Positions 1 to 8,280 of a stretch of 64,000 bases of DNA are shown piece by piece. The notes under the pieces are model-generated. The model was given only the letters and a program-made list of their open reading frames with translations, did not search any database and had not been told where the DNA came from. Both the position numbers and the translations under genes were made by a program. The stretch lies in NCBI RefSeq assembly GCF_014023275.1, contig NZ_CP054698.1, forward strand, positions 124,001 to 188,000. Direction: 5' to 3'. Source of the DNA: Nostoc edaphicum CCNP1411 (GTDB lineage: Bacteria; Cyanobacteriota; Cyanobacteriia; Cyanobacteriales; Nostocaceae). Positions within the stretch are counted from its first letter, which is position 1. The number at the start of each line of letters is the position of its first letter.

Positions 1-61
1 TGGACTTTTCCACATGACGTGAAAAGTCAGATTCTTAGATGAGGAAGCAGGCGAGAATAAC

Positions 62-82
62 AAATGACAAATGACAAATGAC
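62..82 (+). repeat. Three copies of the AAATGAC heptamer overlapping the coaE start
   Basis: Three tandem copies of AAATGAC are seen directly. Each carries an ATG (positions 64, 71, 78). Because seven is not a multiple of three, the ATGs fall in three different frames, and only the one at 78 opens coaE. The same heptamer recurs near 27.4 kb and 53.0 kb. Confidence 0.9.
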
Positions 83-674
83 AAAACGCATAATCGGCTT
101 AACTGGCGGTATTGCTACAGGCAAAACCACCGTCACAAATTATTTGGCTAGCGCTTATAACCTGCCGATTTTGGATGCAGATATTTATGCTAGAGACGCA
201 GTATCTTTAGGTTCGCCGATTCTGGGTGCGATCGCTCAACGTTACGGCGAACAAATTTTACTACCAGATGGTAGCCTCAACCGCCAAAAGCTAGGCGAAG
301 TTATCTTTAATCGTCAAGATGAACGCAACTGGATAGATGATTTGATTCATCCTTATGTGCGCGATCGCTTCCTCACAGCAATTGCCCAATCTTCCTCACA
401 AACACTGGTGTTAGTAGTGCCTCTATTATTTGAAGCGGGAATGACTGATTTGGTTACAGAAATTTGGGTAGTGCATTGTTCCCAAGAGCAACAACTACAA
501 AGATTGATACAAAGAAACCATTTAAATAGAGAACAGGCAGAAGCCAGGATCAACAGCCAATTATCTATCGAAGAAAAAGTTGCTCATGCAGATGTCGTTT
601 TAGATAACTCCTCTACCCTAGAATTACTACTGAAACAGGTAGATATAGTCCTAAAAGCCAGGAGTGGAGACTAA
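78..674 (+). CDS. coaE: Dephospho-CoA kinase
   Basis: Catalyses the last step of coenzyme A synthesis, ATP-dependent phosphorylation of dephospho-CoA, in the cytosol. The 198-residue length is normal for the family. A P-loop (GLTGGIATGKTT) lies at residues 7-18, followed by DADIYARDAV, which fits the conserved Asp-containing substrate region, and a lid-like Arg-rich segment (QLQRLIQRNHLNREQAEARI) near residue 138. The start at 78 is the only one of three repeat-borne ATGs in the right frame. The gene stands alone, followed by an AT-rich gap. Family assignment is secure. How the repeat affects initiation is open. Confidence 0.95.
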   Translation: MTKRIIGLTGGIATGKTTVTNYLASAYNLPILDADIYARDAVSLGSPILGAIAQRYGEQILLPDGSLNRQKLGEVIFNRQDERNWIDDLIHPYVRDRFLTAIAQSSSQTLVLVVPLLFEAGMTDLVTEIWVVHCSQEQQLQRLIQRNHLNREQAEARINSQLSIEEKVAHADVVLDNSSTLELLLKQVDIVLKARSGD

Positions 675-1110
675 AGTCTATTTGTCTTAAAAAGTTACAT
701 AGACGACATTCTTAAGACATAAAACATTTATAAATTAATATTATATTTCTAACAAAAAAACACTCATATCTGACCAAATATTGTTCAATAATTCGGTGAT
801 TTTACAGTTGAATCTGCGGTTCCTAGTACTGTAAATTTAAGTAAATAGTAAAACAATAGCTGCTATAACATCTGGTGTTGTATGAAATACTGAAGATTAA
901 AGGTAACAAACTAGTCAATAATATGAAAAATAGTGAACTTTTACCTAAAAAACAGCATCATATTGACATCAATGGTTTATCTTACAGAAGATCCATTTAG
1001 TATAAATTAAATATTAATATCTCAGAATTGAGTCTTAAACAAACTGACTTTTGAACTATTATTTCTATTTCCCAATTTTTTTAAGTGCCTTCTCTTCAAT
1101 CAGAACAGGT
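675..1110. other. AT-rich gap with one possible small ORF
   Basis: No gene of recognised family is seen. A 25-codon ORF (923-1000, +) starts with ATG and reads MKNSELLPKKQHHIDINGLS and onward, ending at TAG. It has no clear Shine-Dalgarno sequence, and I do not recognise it. The rest is AT-rich and may hold the promoter of the gene at 1111. Confidence 0.4.
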
Positions 1111-1416
1111 ATGAACTTAAGTTTTAGTTTTTTAAATAAATTATCTTTGGTTAGCTTTCCAGCTAATCCATTAAAACAAAAGAATAAAATCCATGATTAT
1201 AGCCAACAAGTTTGGGGAAGCGACTACGTATTTGAGCGCCTCAATGAAGGAATGATCGGCTACATGACTGGAGTAGGGAAAGGCATAAAACCCTGCGATC
1301 GCATTATTTTACGAGAAGGTTGTGAATCTTATCAATATCAAGTTGAAGAAGTTGATTACTACTCCGATCCGTCTGATATGTGGATAGCTTTGCTCAAACA
1401 AATACCTATTGACTAA
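1111..1416 (+). CDS. Conserved hypothetical protein, about 101 aa
   Basis: I do not recognise the family. The frame is open from a TTG at 1051, but the ATG at 1111 is the more usual start, and the first 20 codons of the longer form look like non-coding AT-rich sequence. The C-terminal half is coherent and soluble-looking (EGMIGYMTGVGKGIKPCDRI, then a region rich in Tyr, Asp and Glu). That resembles small cyanobacterial proteins of unknown role. No membrane segment or signal peptide is visible in the short form. A HIP1-type CGATCGC core sits inside the frame, as is usual for coding DNA in this genome. Confidence 0.55.
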   Translation: MNLSFSFLNKLSLVSFPANPLKQKNKIHDYSQQVWGSDYVFERLNEGMIGYMTGVGKGIKPCDRIILREGCESYQYQVEEVDYYSDPSDMWIALLKQIPID

Positions 1417-1502
1417 ATATTAAAGTCAACCAGTTACTTCAATTCCAGATGTGAAAATTCTTCTTCTCTTGCTACATAATGAGAGAAGTTAGTTATTTAT
1501 TT

Positions 1503-1650
1503 TAACGTGAGTTCGACAAGTCTTATTTGACCTCTCCCCCAACCCCTCTCCGACACGGAGAGGGGAGCAAAAGGCTTAATTTTTCGTTGCTCCTCCCTTT
1601 CCGTTTCGGAGAGGGAGGCTGGGAGGGAGAGGTTCATCGAACTCACGTTA
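1503..1650. repeat. Palindromic element with 14-bp terminal inverted repeats
   Basis: TAACGTGAGTTCGA at 1503-1516 is exactly inverted at 1637-1650. Between them lie two complementary pyrimidine- and purine-rich arms around positions 1530-1567 and 1590-1632, so the whole unit can fold. There is no ORF. The right end supplies the stop codon of the minus-strand gene that ends at 1648. It looks like a non-autonomous MITE. Confidence 0.8.
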
Positions 1651-3051
1651 TTTTAAATTGATCAAAAAATGAGCTATTAAAGTATTCCTTTCGTAGGATA
1701 GCAAGTAAAGATGCAAAAGATTTGGGTTATTTTTATCAAGGTGCATTACTGAACCATCAACTGCTAAGTGGTGATGATCTATCCAACGCTCCTGTGAATC
1801 TAGTAAAAAACTGAAGTAGGGGCTGACATCTGGATGATTTTTTGTTAATTCATCGTAGCTTTGATAAAAAGGAGGTATCCCAATTCCCATTGGCATATAT
1901 AAGCCGTTAGGATACTCTTGTACAGTCAATTGAGGGAGTGTTTTGAGATTAACCCCACTAATGAATAATCTATTTTGTTCACTAGTCTTAGTATCTGTGA
2001 ACAGTAACTCAATTTCCTGTAAATTTTGTTCAACACCAATCGGTTTAATGTTCCTTAAAATAGCTTTATCAAATTTGCCTATTCTCCAGTATTGATTTCC
2101 CCAAGGCTTATTTTGATCATAAAATCCTGGTGGTCGAAAACTTGCAAATTTAACTTCCTTTTTAGCGTCGTAAAAATCTCCCCATTTTGTGACATTAGTC
2201 GCTAACGTAGTTCTAACTTTTCTACCTTGCTCTCCCGATACAATTATCCTTTCATCCAGGGGAAACTGAGTAGCAACTTCTTTTTCATCAATTATATTTC
2301 TCAGAAGATTAGTCTTTAATATTGTGCCACTTGGGTCTTGCCAGTGTTCTAATTTCCACCAATGCTTCCAATAGGAAATATTATTAATTTTTTCAAAAAT
2401 ATTTTTGTAATGCCCCATCGGAAAGGTAAACCAGCTTTGATAATAAAGGGATTTATTGCTATCCTCTTTAGTGAAAAGCAAAATTTCCCAAAATCCGGCA
2501 TTTAAGCAATTATTAGCTAAAGCGACCTCTACGAGGTTTTGCTTTTCAAAACCATCTCCTCCAACAATTTCTATATTGTTGGAATTAGCTGGAAAACTAA
2601 TTTGTTGTCTATTCCACTCCCGGTCTGTAAAAGCAATTATTTCTAAACCCTGATCTTTTTTAACCCATTCGGGTGCTTTTGGGACTAATAGCTCTAAATC
2701 AACATTTTTTATAATTATTTGTGCCGTTTTGTTGTCTGTTGGCTCAAGCACAAAATCAAAATGCGTATCATCTCTCTTAATAATTGTTAATTTTCTCTGA
2801 GAATATCTTTGAAAGTTTTTGCCTAAAGGTGCGGGATTAACTGGATAATCGACATTCGATAATTCTTGTAGCTTTACACTCATCTTGTCATCAAATTTAT
2901 ATCTGGACTTAAACCAGAAACCACCTATTCCCAGCAAACCAAGGCATAAAATAAGGGTACTGAATAAAATTTGTTTCTTCGTGACTCTAAAATTAGCTTT
3001 GCCAAATCGGGAAATGCCTGCATTTTTTTCCTTCGCAGAATTCTTTTTCAT
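1648..3051 (-). CDS. Membrane-anchored protein of unknown function
   Basis: A 467-residue protein I cannot assign. Residues 1-25 are basic, residues about 26-46 form one hydrophobic segment (ILFSTLILCLGLLGIGGFWF), and the remainder is a large hydrophilic domain with many aromatic residues (for example ISYWKHWWKLEHW). This suggests a single-pass protein with a large extracytoplasmic domain. No catalytic motif, repeat or lipobox is evident. It is monocistronic as far as can be seen. Its TAA stop lies inside the inverted repeat of the element at 1503-1650, so the C-terminus may have been reset by that insertion. The coding frame itself is well supported by its length. Confidence 0.75.
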   Translation of the reverse strand: MKKNSAKEKNAGISRFGKANFRVTKKQILFSTLILCLGLLGIGGFWFKSRYKFDDKMSVKLQELSNVDYPVNPAPLGKNFQRYSQRKLTIIKRDDTHFDFVLEPTDNKTAQIIIKNVDLELLVPKAPEWVKKDQGLEIIAFTDREWNRQQISFPANSNNIEIVGGDGFEKQNLVEVALANNCLNAGFWEILLFTKEDSNKSLYYQSWFTFPMGHYKNIFEKINNISYWKHWWKLEHWQDPSGTILKTNLLRNIIDEKEVATQFPLDERIIVSGEQGRKVRTTLATNVTKWGDFYDAKKEVKFASFRPPGFYDQNKPWGNQYWRIGKFDKAILRNIKPIGVEQNLQEIELLFTDTKTSEQNRLFISGVNLKTLPQLTVQEYPNGLYMPMGIGIPPFYQSYDELTKNHPDVSPYFSFLLDSQERWIDHHHLAVDGSVMHLDKNNPNLLHLYLLSYERNTLIAHFLINLK

Positions 3052-3216
3052 TAGACAAATTTATTTTTATCAGAATGCCGCTTAATAGCATACTGTTCTA
3101 TGCAACTGATTCCTTATTTTTCCGCGGAAAGGTCACATTATTAAACAATTATCTGGAATGAAGGGGGTTAATGCTCATTTACTGCGGATGCGGAATGCTA
3201 CGTCTCTCTTAGAACG

Positions 3217-3259
3217 AAAATTGCTCCTCTTGGGTAAACTACAAGAGGAGCAATTTTTT
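3217..3259 (+). terminator. Rho-independent-type terminator
   Basis: A 16-bp perfect stem (AAAATTGCTCCTCTTG at 3217-3232, its complement at 3242-3257) with a 9-nt loop is followed by T residues on the plus strand. No plus-strand gene lies upstream, since the neighbour on the left is transcribed the other way. It may therefore end a small RNA, or act on the minus strand too because the stem itself ends in four T. Confidence 0.7.
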
Positions 3260-3322
3260 GCGCTTAAGTTTTAATCAGGCTCTAAGCTCGACTTTATCCA
3301 TTTTTTTCGCAACGCGATCGCA

Positions 3323-3373
3323 CAAATAATTAAAGATTTATAGTGGGGACTTTAGTCCTCATAATTAAAGTAG
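3323..3373. repeat. Partial copy of a dispersed repeat
   Basis: The segment with AAATAATTAAAG followed by TAGTGGGGACTTTAGTCCTC recurs at 29643-29680. There it is part of a longer palindrome, so this copy appears truncated on its right. Confidence 0.7.
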
Positions 3374-3383
3374 GCTACTTCCC

Positions 3384-3749
3384 TTAATTGGATAAAGTAG
3401 AACTAGGCTGTCGAAGAAACTCAATATTCAAATCTAGCTTTTTTCCTAACCATAGAGAATGCTCGGCATGGTCTGCTACAGCATCGCCTGTTTCAGGGTG
3501 GACGAGAATATCCAATCCCTCACGATTGAGCATTAACCAGGGAACGACTTTATCAAACTGGTTTGGTAAGAAAGCAACTTGATACATTCCTTTTGGGTGC
3601 GGCCCGATGGGCTTGTCAAACCAGCGTCCAAGTTGCACGTCAAATCTAGCACCCACTTCTTCCCGTACATGCGCAGCTACATCCCGACTTGCGGTATCAA
3701 AGTAAACATGAGCATGAAAACCAGCGATCTCGATAGTATCTTCTTTCAT
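3384..3749 (-). CDS. DOPA 4,5-dioxygenase family protein
   Basis: Belongs to the small DOPA-dioxygenase-like family (ring-cleaving type, metal-dependent in characterised members). Conserved segments are visible: GFHAHVYFD near the N-terminus, GPHPKGMYQVAF in the middle, LVHPETGD and DHAEHSLWLG near the C-terminus. The His residues are the likely metal ligands. The frame is open to a TTG at 3770, but the ATG at 3749 is preferred and gives about 121 residues, normal for the family. It is not in an obvious operon. The natural substrate in cyanobacteria is unknown, and the family call is from motif pattern only. Confidence 0.85.
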   Translation of the reverse strand: MKEDTIEIAGFHAHVYFDTASRDVAAHVREEVGARFDVQLGRWFDKPIGPHPKGMYQVAFLPNQFDKVVPWLMLNREGLDILVHPETGDAVADHAEHSLWLGKKLDLNIEFLRQPSSTLSN

Positions 3750-3805
3750 AGATCCACTTTTCGCTCTCAACTCTAATTTTCTGTAGCGGAATTCTCACTG
3801 AAAAA

Positions 3806-3833
3806 GCGATGTCTACGATGGCTACGCCTACGC
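3806..3833. repeat. Dispersed palindrome, GCGATGTCTACG family
   Basis: One of at least six copies in the window of a roughly 28-bp element with the pattern GCGATGTCTACG, then GGCTACGCCTACGC. Other copies are at 14580, 16648, 31318, 46505 and 56296. This one lies upstream of the dioxygenase-like gene. Confidence 0.8.
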
Positions 3834-4001
3834 TTAATTTTAGCCCAATACCGTACAGTTAAGGATTAGTTGTTGAGATTGACTCTACAGAGATCATCTA
3901 TTTAAGTAAATTCTGGGTAGACGAGAATAAACCAAATTCAGAATTTAGCTGGCTAAGATTTATTTTTTAATTCTGCATTATTCTTCAAGCAATCTTAGTA
4001 G

Positions 4002-4541
4002 CTAGTTAATGCTTAAATTGCTTGTAGTTTTTTGGACAACTTCATCTTTTTTAGGAGTAACTGAAAGATGCACAATATGTACTGAACAAGGAGCATGGTG
4101 AAGGACGTAGTTACTCACACTACCGAGAAATAGTTCCATCAGTCCAGAATGACCCCGACGCCCCATAACAATCAGGTCAGCACCATAAGTACGGGCTAAG
4201 TCACAAATAATCCGACCAGGATTACCAACATTTTGTGTAAATTCCGTAGTTACACCTGCTGTATTAGATTTAACACAAAAAGATTGCAACATCTGGATTC
4301 CTTGATTTTTAAAGGTATCCCACTGCTTTTGATATACCTCAAAGCTTTGATGACTCAATCCCGGATAGTAGTCAAAATTAGACAGCATAGGGCCGTAAGG
4401 ACTACCCTCTTCTTCGGGAGATAGGACATGCAATAGCATTAAGCTAGCTTGTGTTAACTTTGCTAAACTCAATGCTTCCTCAAAAACCTGTTGTCCCATT
4501 TCTGAGCGATCTAATGCAACTAGAATCTTTTTAAACATCAT
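4002..4541 (-). CDS. Universal stress protein, UspA family
   Basis: A single-domain UspA-type protein of about 179 residues, probably ATP-binding. It begins MMFKKILVALDRSEMGQ, typical of the first beta strand. It contains the nucleotide-binding signature GRRGHSGLMELFLGSVSNYV, matching the GxxG-x9-G(S/T) pattern, and ends with a short polar tail after the last beta strand. The frame extends to 4559, but a GGAGG sequence sits five bases before the ATG at 4541, which decides the start. The exact stress or ligand cannot be read from sequence. Confidence 0.93.
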   Translation of the reverse strand: MMFKKILVALDRSEMGQQVFEEALSLAKLTQASLMLLHVLSPEEEGSPYGPMLSNFDYYPGLSHQSFEVYQKQWDTFKNQGIQMLQSFCVKSNTAGVTTEFTQNVGNPGRIICDLARTYGADLIVMGRRGHSGLMELFLGSVSNYVLHHAPCSVHIVHLSVTPKKDEVVQKTTSNLSIN

Positions 4542-5356
4542 ATAGACCTCCGATTTCATTGGTTATTGGTCTTTACGGTTTCGGGTTTCCAGATGTTGGA
4601 TTGTCAAAAATGACCAAACCCTCAACTATGTTTAGCAACTTTTGAATTTTAAATTTCTTAAAAGTTTTCGCCCCATATTTATGTTTATAGCAAAACAATT
4701 TGAGGAACTTGTGAGGAAAGCAGGGTTTCCCCTTCTACTAATACTGCGTGTAGTCTGCATCCCCAGTATTAACAGTGTGCTCTCTTTTGTCAAGAAAGGC
4801 AGAGGGCAAAAGGCAGGAGTTTCAGTTGGAATACTGTTTTCTGCTCTTTGCCCGTGAAAATCATCGAACTTGCGGTTTAAGAGGATGTTTGAAAAGTCCT
4901 CTTGTTAGTATCAAAACATTCTAGATCCCCCTAAATCCCCCTTAAAAAGGGGGACTTTGATTCCGGTTCCCCCCTTTTCAAGGGGGTTAGGGGGGATCTA
5001 TAAGTGCCTAAAGTCACAGCAAAATACTTTTAAAACAACCTCTAAGACAAGAACACCAAATTTTCTTGTTTTGTGGCCCCAATTAAGTACGGTGTTGAAT
5101 CCCCTTCTAAATTGAACCTTATGCCTCCTGCCTTCTTCAGTAAAATTACTACCCTTATCTGTAGAAAAGACATTTGCCATGTAGTATATCTTTCCAGGGC
5201 TTCCCAAAGAACGTAGCTTCTCTAGCTCACTTTGGAGGTCTTGGAGAAAAGCAAGATTATTGTATTTCTTTATGTCCTATAAAATGAAGTGCGGAATGTG
5301 GGTAGTAACATTAAAAAAATTATCGGTAAGCGTCACTTAATCTACAGGTTTTGTAT
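4542..5356. other. Gene-poor stretch with a MITE and a possible gene remnant
   Basis: Holds the palindromic element at 4880-5046. A minus-strand reading frame at about 5276-5047 lacks a plausible start but has protein-like composition (FLQDLQSELEKLRSLGSPGK). That frame runs into the right end of the element, so it may be a decayed gene. The 71-codon plus-strand ORF at 4642 has no support. Otherwise nothing recognised. Confidence 0.5.
4880..5046. repeat. MITE-like element, copy A
   Basis: The ends AGAGGATGTTTGAAAAGT (left) and the complement of ACTTTTAAAACAACCTCT (right) are near-perfect inverted repeats. The centre is an inverted repeat built from a run of CCCCCTAAATCCCCC and its complement. 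A second copy with the same ends and core lies at 34621-34773. It has no ORF, so it would need a transposase supplied in trans. Confidence 0.85.
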
Positions 5357-6001
5357 ATGATCAAACAGAAATGGACAAGCATAAACAAATACACTCAGCT
5401 ACTTTGGAGTGTTTTGTTAATGTTAGTAATTTGGAATCTACCCCAATACGCTCTGGCAGATGTAAATCCACAGGAGATAGATGCAATTATTCGCACACGG
5501 GATATTGCGCTGCAAGCCCTAAACACTCGCGATTTTGCCAAAATCGAGCCTTACTTGCATCCAAACTTCACCATAACAACAGTTGATAACCAGATTTTTC
5601 ACAAAGTTCCTGAGTTTGAAAAGTACTGGAATCAGCAGTTTTCCAGTTCCATTAAAGATATCAAAATGCAACTAAAGGGAGATAGTCTCAGAACATTTAT
5701 CACTCCAGAGATAGATGTTGCTTATGGAGAGGCGATCGCATCTTTTTCTTTCAAAGATGGCAAAGCGGCTGATATGGCGTTGCGATGGACAGCAGTGCTG
5801 CAAAAACTTCAAGATAAATGGACGATTCAATCGCTGCATTTTTCCTCTAATCTGCTGAATAACCCGGTATTGAATTCTGCTCAACAATTGGGGCAGATTC
5901 TAGCAGTTGCAGCAGGGGTGGGCGGTTTTATTTTGGGAGTGGTGACGATGCTAATATTACGTCGCAGGAATAAGCAAGAAACCGAAACCGAAAAGATATA
6001 G
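5357..6001 (+). CDS. NTF2/SnoaL-like membrane-anchored protein
   Basis: About 214 residues. An N-terminal signal or anchor (LLWSVLLMLVIWNLPQYALA) is followed by a domain that looks like the DUF4440/NTF2-like fold: an N-terminal helix (IDAIIRTRDIALQALNTRDF), a strand-rich core and a conserved-looking tail LQDKWTIQSLHFSS. A C-terminal transmembrane segment (VAAGVGGFILGVVTMLILRR) follows. The frame opens at a TTG (5351), but the ATG at 5357 is the likely start. It lies eight bases before the GT2 gene at 6010, so the two are probably co-transcribed and may act at the membrane together. No catalytic residues can be assigned. Confidence 0.7.
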   Translation: MIKQKWTSINKYTQLLWSVLLMLVIWNLPQYALADVNPQEIDAIIRTRDIALQALNTRDFAKIEPYLHPNFTITTVDNQIFHKVPEFEKYWNQQFSSSIKDIKMQLKGDSLRTFITPEIDVAYGEAIASFSFKDGKAADMALRWTAVLQKLQDKWTIQSLHFSSNLLNNPVLNSAQQLGQILAVAAGVGGFILGVVTMLILRRRNKQETETEKI

Positions 6002-6009
6002 CAAATAAA

Positions 6010-7314
6010 GTGGGAAAAAACACTGATCAGCCCAGTAAAAACATTAGCTTTCATCGCCGTCTCAAAGCAACCATAATAGTTTTATTGGTCTGGGGTGGCG
6101 TGAGTTTGCTGCACTGGCTACCAGAAACACAATGGTTGACGCTGGGATTAACGGCAATCTTAACTGTGCAAACGTTACGAATGCTGCTATCAAAACCAGC
6201 GGCGGCGGTGATGGAGAGTGAGATTTATTTACCGCCAGTCTCGATTTTAGTTCCGGCTAAAAATGAAAGTCTAGTCTTGGCTGATCTAGTTTACAGCTTA
6301 TGTCAATTGAATTATCCAAGCGATCGCTTAGATATCTGGGTCGTTGATGACGGCAGTACCGATGAAACCCCCCAAGTTTTGAGGGAATTACAAACTCAAT
6401 TTCCAGCTTTACAAGTTCATCGACGGGAATCAAAAGGTGGTAAATCAGGGGCATTGAATGCGGTTTTTCCCTTTACAAGAGGGGAAATTATCCTAGTTTG
6501 TGATGCGGATGCTCAGTTACCTACTAATTTTCTCCGGCAAACAGTACCTCTGTTTCAGAAGCAAACTATCGGTGCGGTGCAAGTGCGAAAAGCGATTTCT
6601 AATGCTAATACCAACTTCTTAACGCGTTGTCAGCAGATGGAAATGAATTGTGATAGCTTTCTGCAAACCCATCGCATTGCTATTGGTGGAATGTCTGAAC
6701 TGCGCGGTAATGGAATGTTAGTTCGTCGGGAATTGTTAGAAAAGTGTCAAGGTTGGAATGAGAACACTGTCACCGATGATTTGGATCTTTGCTTCAAACT
6801 CTATTTAACAGGTGCGGAAATTGAGTTTGTTACAGTTCCATCAATTCAGGAGGAAGGTGTAACTACTTGGGAAAAACTTTGGAATCAACGCTGTCGTTGG
6901 GCTGAAGGTGGCTATCAGCGTTACTTAGATTATTTTCCGCAAATTCTGACTTTAGGTTGGGCAAAAGAAATTGATTTGTTATTGTTTTTTCTATTGCAAT
7001 TTATTCTGCCAATTGGACTAATTCCCGATTTACTTTGGACTATATTTTATAACCATCGTCCAGTTCTGTTTCCCCTCCAGACACTACTCAGCATCATTTT
7101 AACGGTTGCCTTTATTGCTGGACTTTACCAATTTCAAAGTTTACGAGGATGGTCTTTGCTTTGGGCAACAGTTCAAGGGTCATTGTACATGGTGCATTGG
7201 ATTCCTGTGATGATTGTGGCAACTTTAAAGATGTGTGTGCAAAAGGAGCGATCGCACTGGGTGAAAACTGAGCATCGTGGTAGAAATTATTACAGTGATT
7301 CTGGCAACTATTGA
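6010..7314 (+). CDS. Processive-type family 2 glycosyltransferase
   Basis: A membrane glycosyltransferase of 434 residues that would transfer sugars from nucleotide-sugar donors. Two N-terminal hydrophobic segments precede the GT-A domain. Motifs in order: DDGSTDETP (about residue 112), CDADAQLP (about 167, the DxD), TDDLDLCFKL (about 255, likely catalytic Asp) and QRCRWAEGG (about 293, the Q-x-x-RW acceptor motif). Several hydrophobic segments at residues 320-410 complete the cellulose/hyaluronan-synthase-like layout. It starts with GTG. It is probably co-transcribed with the NTF2-like gene just upstream. The polymer made is not predictable. Similar enzymes build exopolysaccharide or glycolipid. 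Confidence 0.88.
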   Translation: MGKNTDQPSKNISFHRRLKATIIVLLVWGGVSLLHWLPETQWLTLGLTAILTVQTLRMLLSKPAAAVMESEIYLPPVSILVPAKNESLVLADLVYSLCQLNYPSDRLDIWVVDDGSTDETPQVLRELQTQFPALQVHRRESKGGKSGALNAVFPFTRGEIILVCDADAQLPTNFLRQTVPLFQKQTIGAVQVRKAISNANTNFLTRCQQMEMNCDSFLQTHRIAIGGMSELRGNGMLVRRELLEKCQGWNENTVTDDLDLCFKLYLTGAEIEFVTVPSIQEEGVTTWEKLWNQRCRWAEGGYQRYLDYFPQILTLGWAKEIDLLLFFLLQFILPIGLIPDLLWTIFYNHRPVLFPLQTLLSIILTVAFIAGLYQFQSLRGWSLLWATVQGSLYMVHWIPVMIVATLKMCVQKERSHWVKTEHRGRNYYSDSGNY

Positions 7315-7315
7315 C

Positions 7316-7362
7316 ACTCCACCGCCCTTTTAGGGTGAGGATTCTTGGTTCAACGGGTCGCG
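7316..7362. other. Possible IS200/IS605-type end remnant
   Basis: Just after the GT2 stop, the sequence CTCCACCGCCCTTTTAGGGT followed by GAGGATTCTTGG resembles the short hairpin ends seen beside IS200/IS605-type elements in cyanobacteria. No transposase or TnpB gene is present. The assignment rests on memory of the pattern only. Confidence 0.25.
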
Positions 7363-7402
7363 GCAGGAAGAAAAGGGCAGTTTTCCCTCTGCCCCCTACC
7401 TT

Positions 7403-8245
7403 CTACTTATTGCCGCACAATAAGCCAAACCGAACTAACCCGCGCTCATAACCGCGACGCATCAACCCCAGCGATAACGCCCCTTGAATAGTAGTCCAAC
7501 CGGCATTTAGTAAGCCCCAAAGCGCTTGGGGAGTGAATGCCGAATCAATGACTACATTCCAAAAGGGGGCGACAGCCTGCGACCAATCGGCGGTGCGAAT
7601 ATTGTTTAATGGAAGTTGAAGTGCGATCGCTTCGTACTCTGGTAAAGAAATCACATAAGGCAAACAATACACCCGATAAATATCCTGCAAATGCTTTTCC
7701 TCATCTGCCGTCAGTGGTAACTTATCAGTCGCTCGATGACACCAAGTCACCATAATTAACTTGCCACCAGGTTTCAACACCCGATAGCACTCCTGGAGAA
7801 ACTTAGTTTTATCTGGCATGTGTTCACCGCTTTCCAGTGACCAAACCAAGTCAAAAGAATCGTCAGCAAAAGGCATTGCTTGAGCATTGGCTACCTGAAA
7901 CTGAGTTCTTAGACTCAAATTTGCTTCCATTGCACGTTCCGTTGCTCTCGCAGCTTGCACAGGACTCAAAGTAATCCCTGTAGCCTTAGCATTAAACTTT
8001 TCTGCCAGATATAAAGAACTGCCGCCAATGCCACAACCCACATCCAGGATGTTTTCTGCTGCTTGTACCCCTGCCCAATTGAGCAATTCTTCGATTAAAT
8101 CAATTTGAGCTTGACGACGGTCTTTTTTCTGGCTGCCATCAGCACCGTAGTAGCCGTGATGCATGTGTTCGCCCCAAATCTGTTCCCACAGACCAGAGGA
8201 AGCATCGTAGAACTGCTGAATTTGCTGGTAAAGTGTTGCACTCAT
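7403..8245 (-). CDS. Tocopherol-type methyltransferase (gamma-tocopherol MT-like)
   Basis: A 280-residue class I SAM-dependent methyltransferase. Motif I is ILDVGCGIGGSS (about residue 64), followed by a second conserved block MPFADDSFDLVWSLESGEHM and a third LQECYRVLKPGGKLIMVTW. The N-terminus YDASSGLWEQIWGEHMHHGYY and the C-terminal QAVAPFWNVVIDSA block are typical of the tocopherol O-methyltransferase/VTE4-like group, which methylates gamma- to alpha-tocopherol in plants and cyanobacteria. Related sterol or small-molecule methyltransferases cannot be excluded. It is divergent from the ktrB gene, and the intervening DNA contains a strong hairpin. Confidence 0.82.
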   Translation of the reverse strand: MSATLYQQIQQFYDASSGLWEQIWGEHMHHGYYGADGSQKKDRRQAQIDLIEELLNWAGVQAAENILDVGCGIGGSSLYLAEKFNAKATGITLSPVQAARATERAMEANLSLRTQFQVANAQAMPFADDSFDLVWSLESGEHMPDKTKFLQECYRVLKPGGKLIMVTWCHRATDKLPLTADEEKHLQDIYRVYCLPYVISLPEYEAIALQLPLNNIRTADWSQAVAPFWNVVIDSAFTPQALWGLLNAGWTTIQGALSLGLMRRGYERGLVRFGLLCGNK

Positions 8246-8280
8246 GAAAAAAGTAGTATTGAGATGAAGTAGAATTCAAA

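Larger units (their letters stand above)
3052..3383. other. Gap with terminator-like hairpin and a repeat fragment
   Basis: This stretch has no protein gene. It contains a strong hairpin plus T-run at 3217-3259 and a repeat fragment at 3323-3373, listed separately. It would include the promoter of the minus-strand gene starting at 3051. Confidence 0.6.

Noticed and set aside
4642..4857. 71-codon plus-strand ORF
   Set aside because: Starts with TTG, has no ribosome site, and its second half is purine-rich repeat-like DNA (AAAGGCAGAGGGCAAAAGG).
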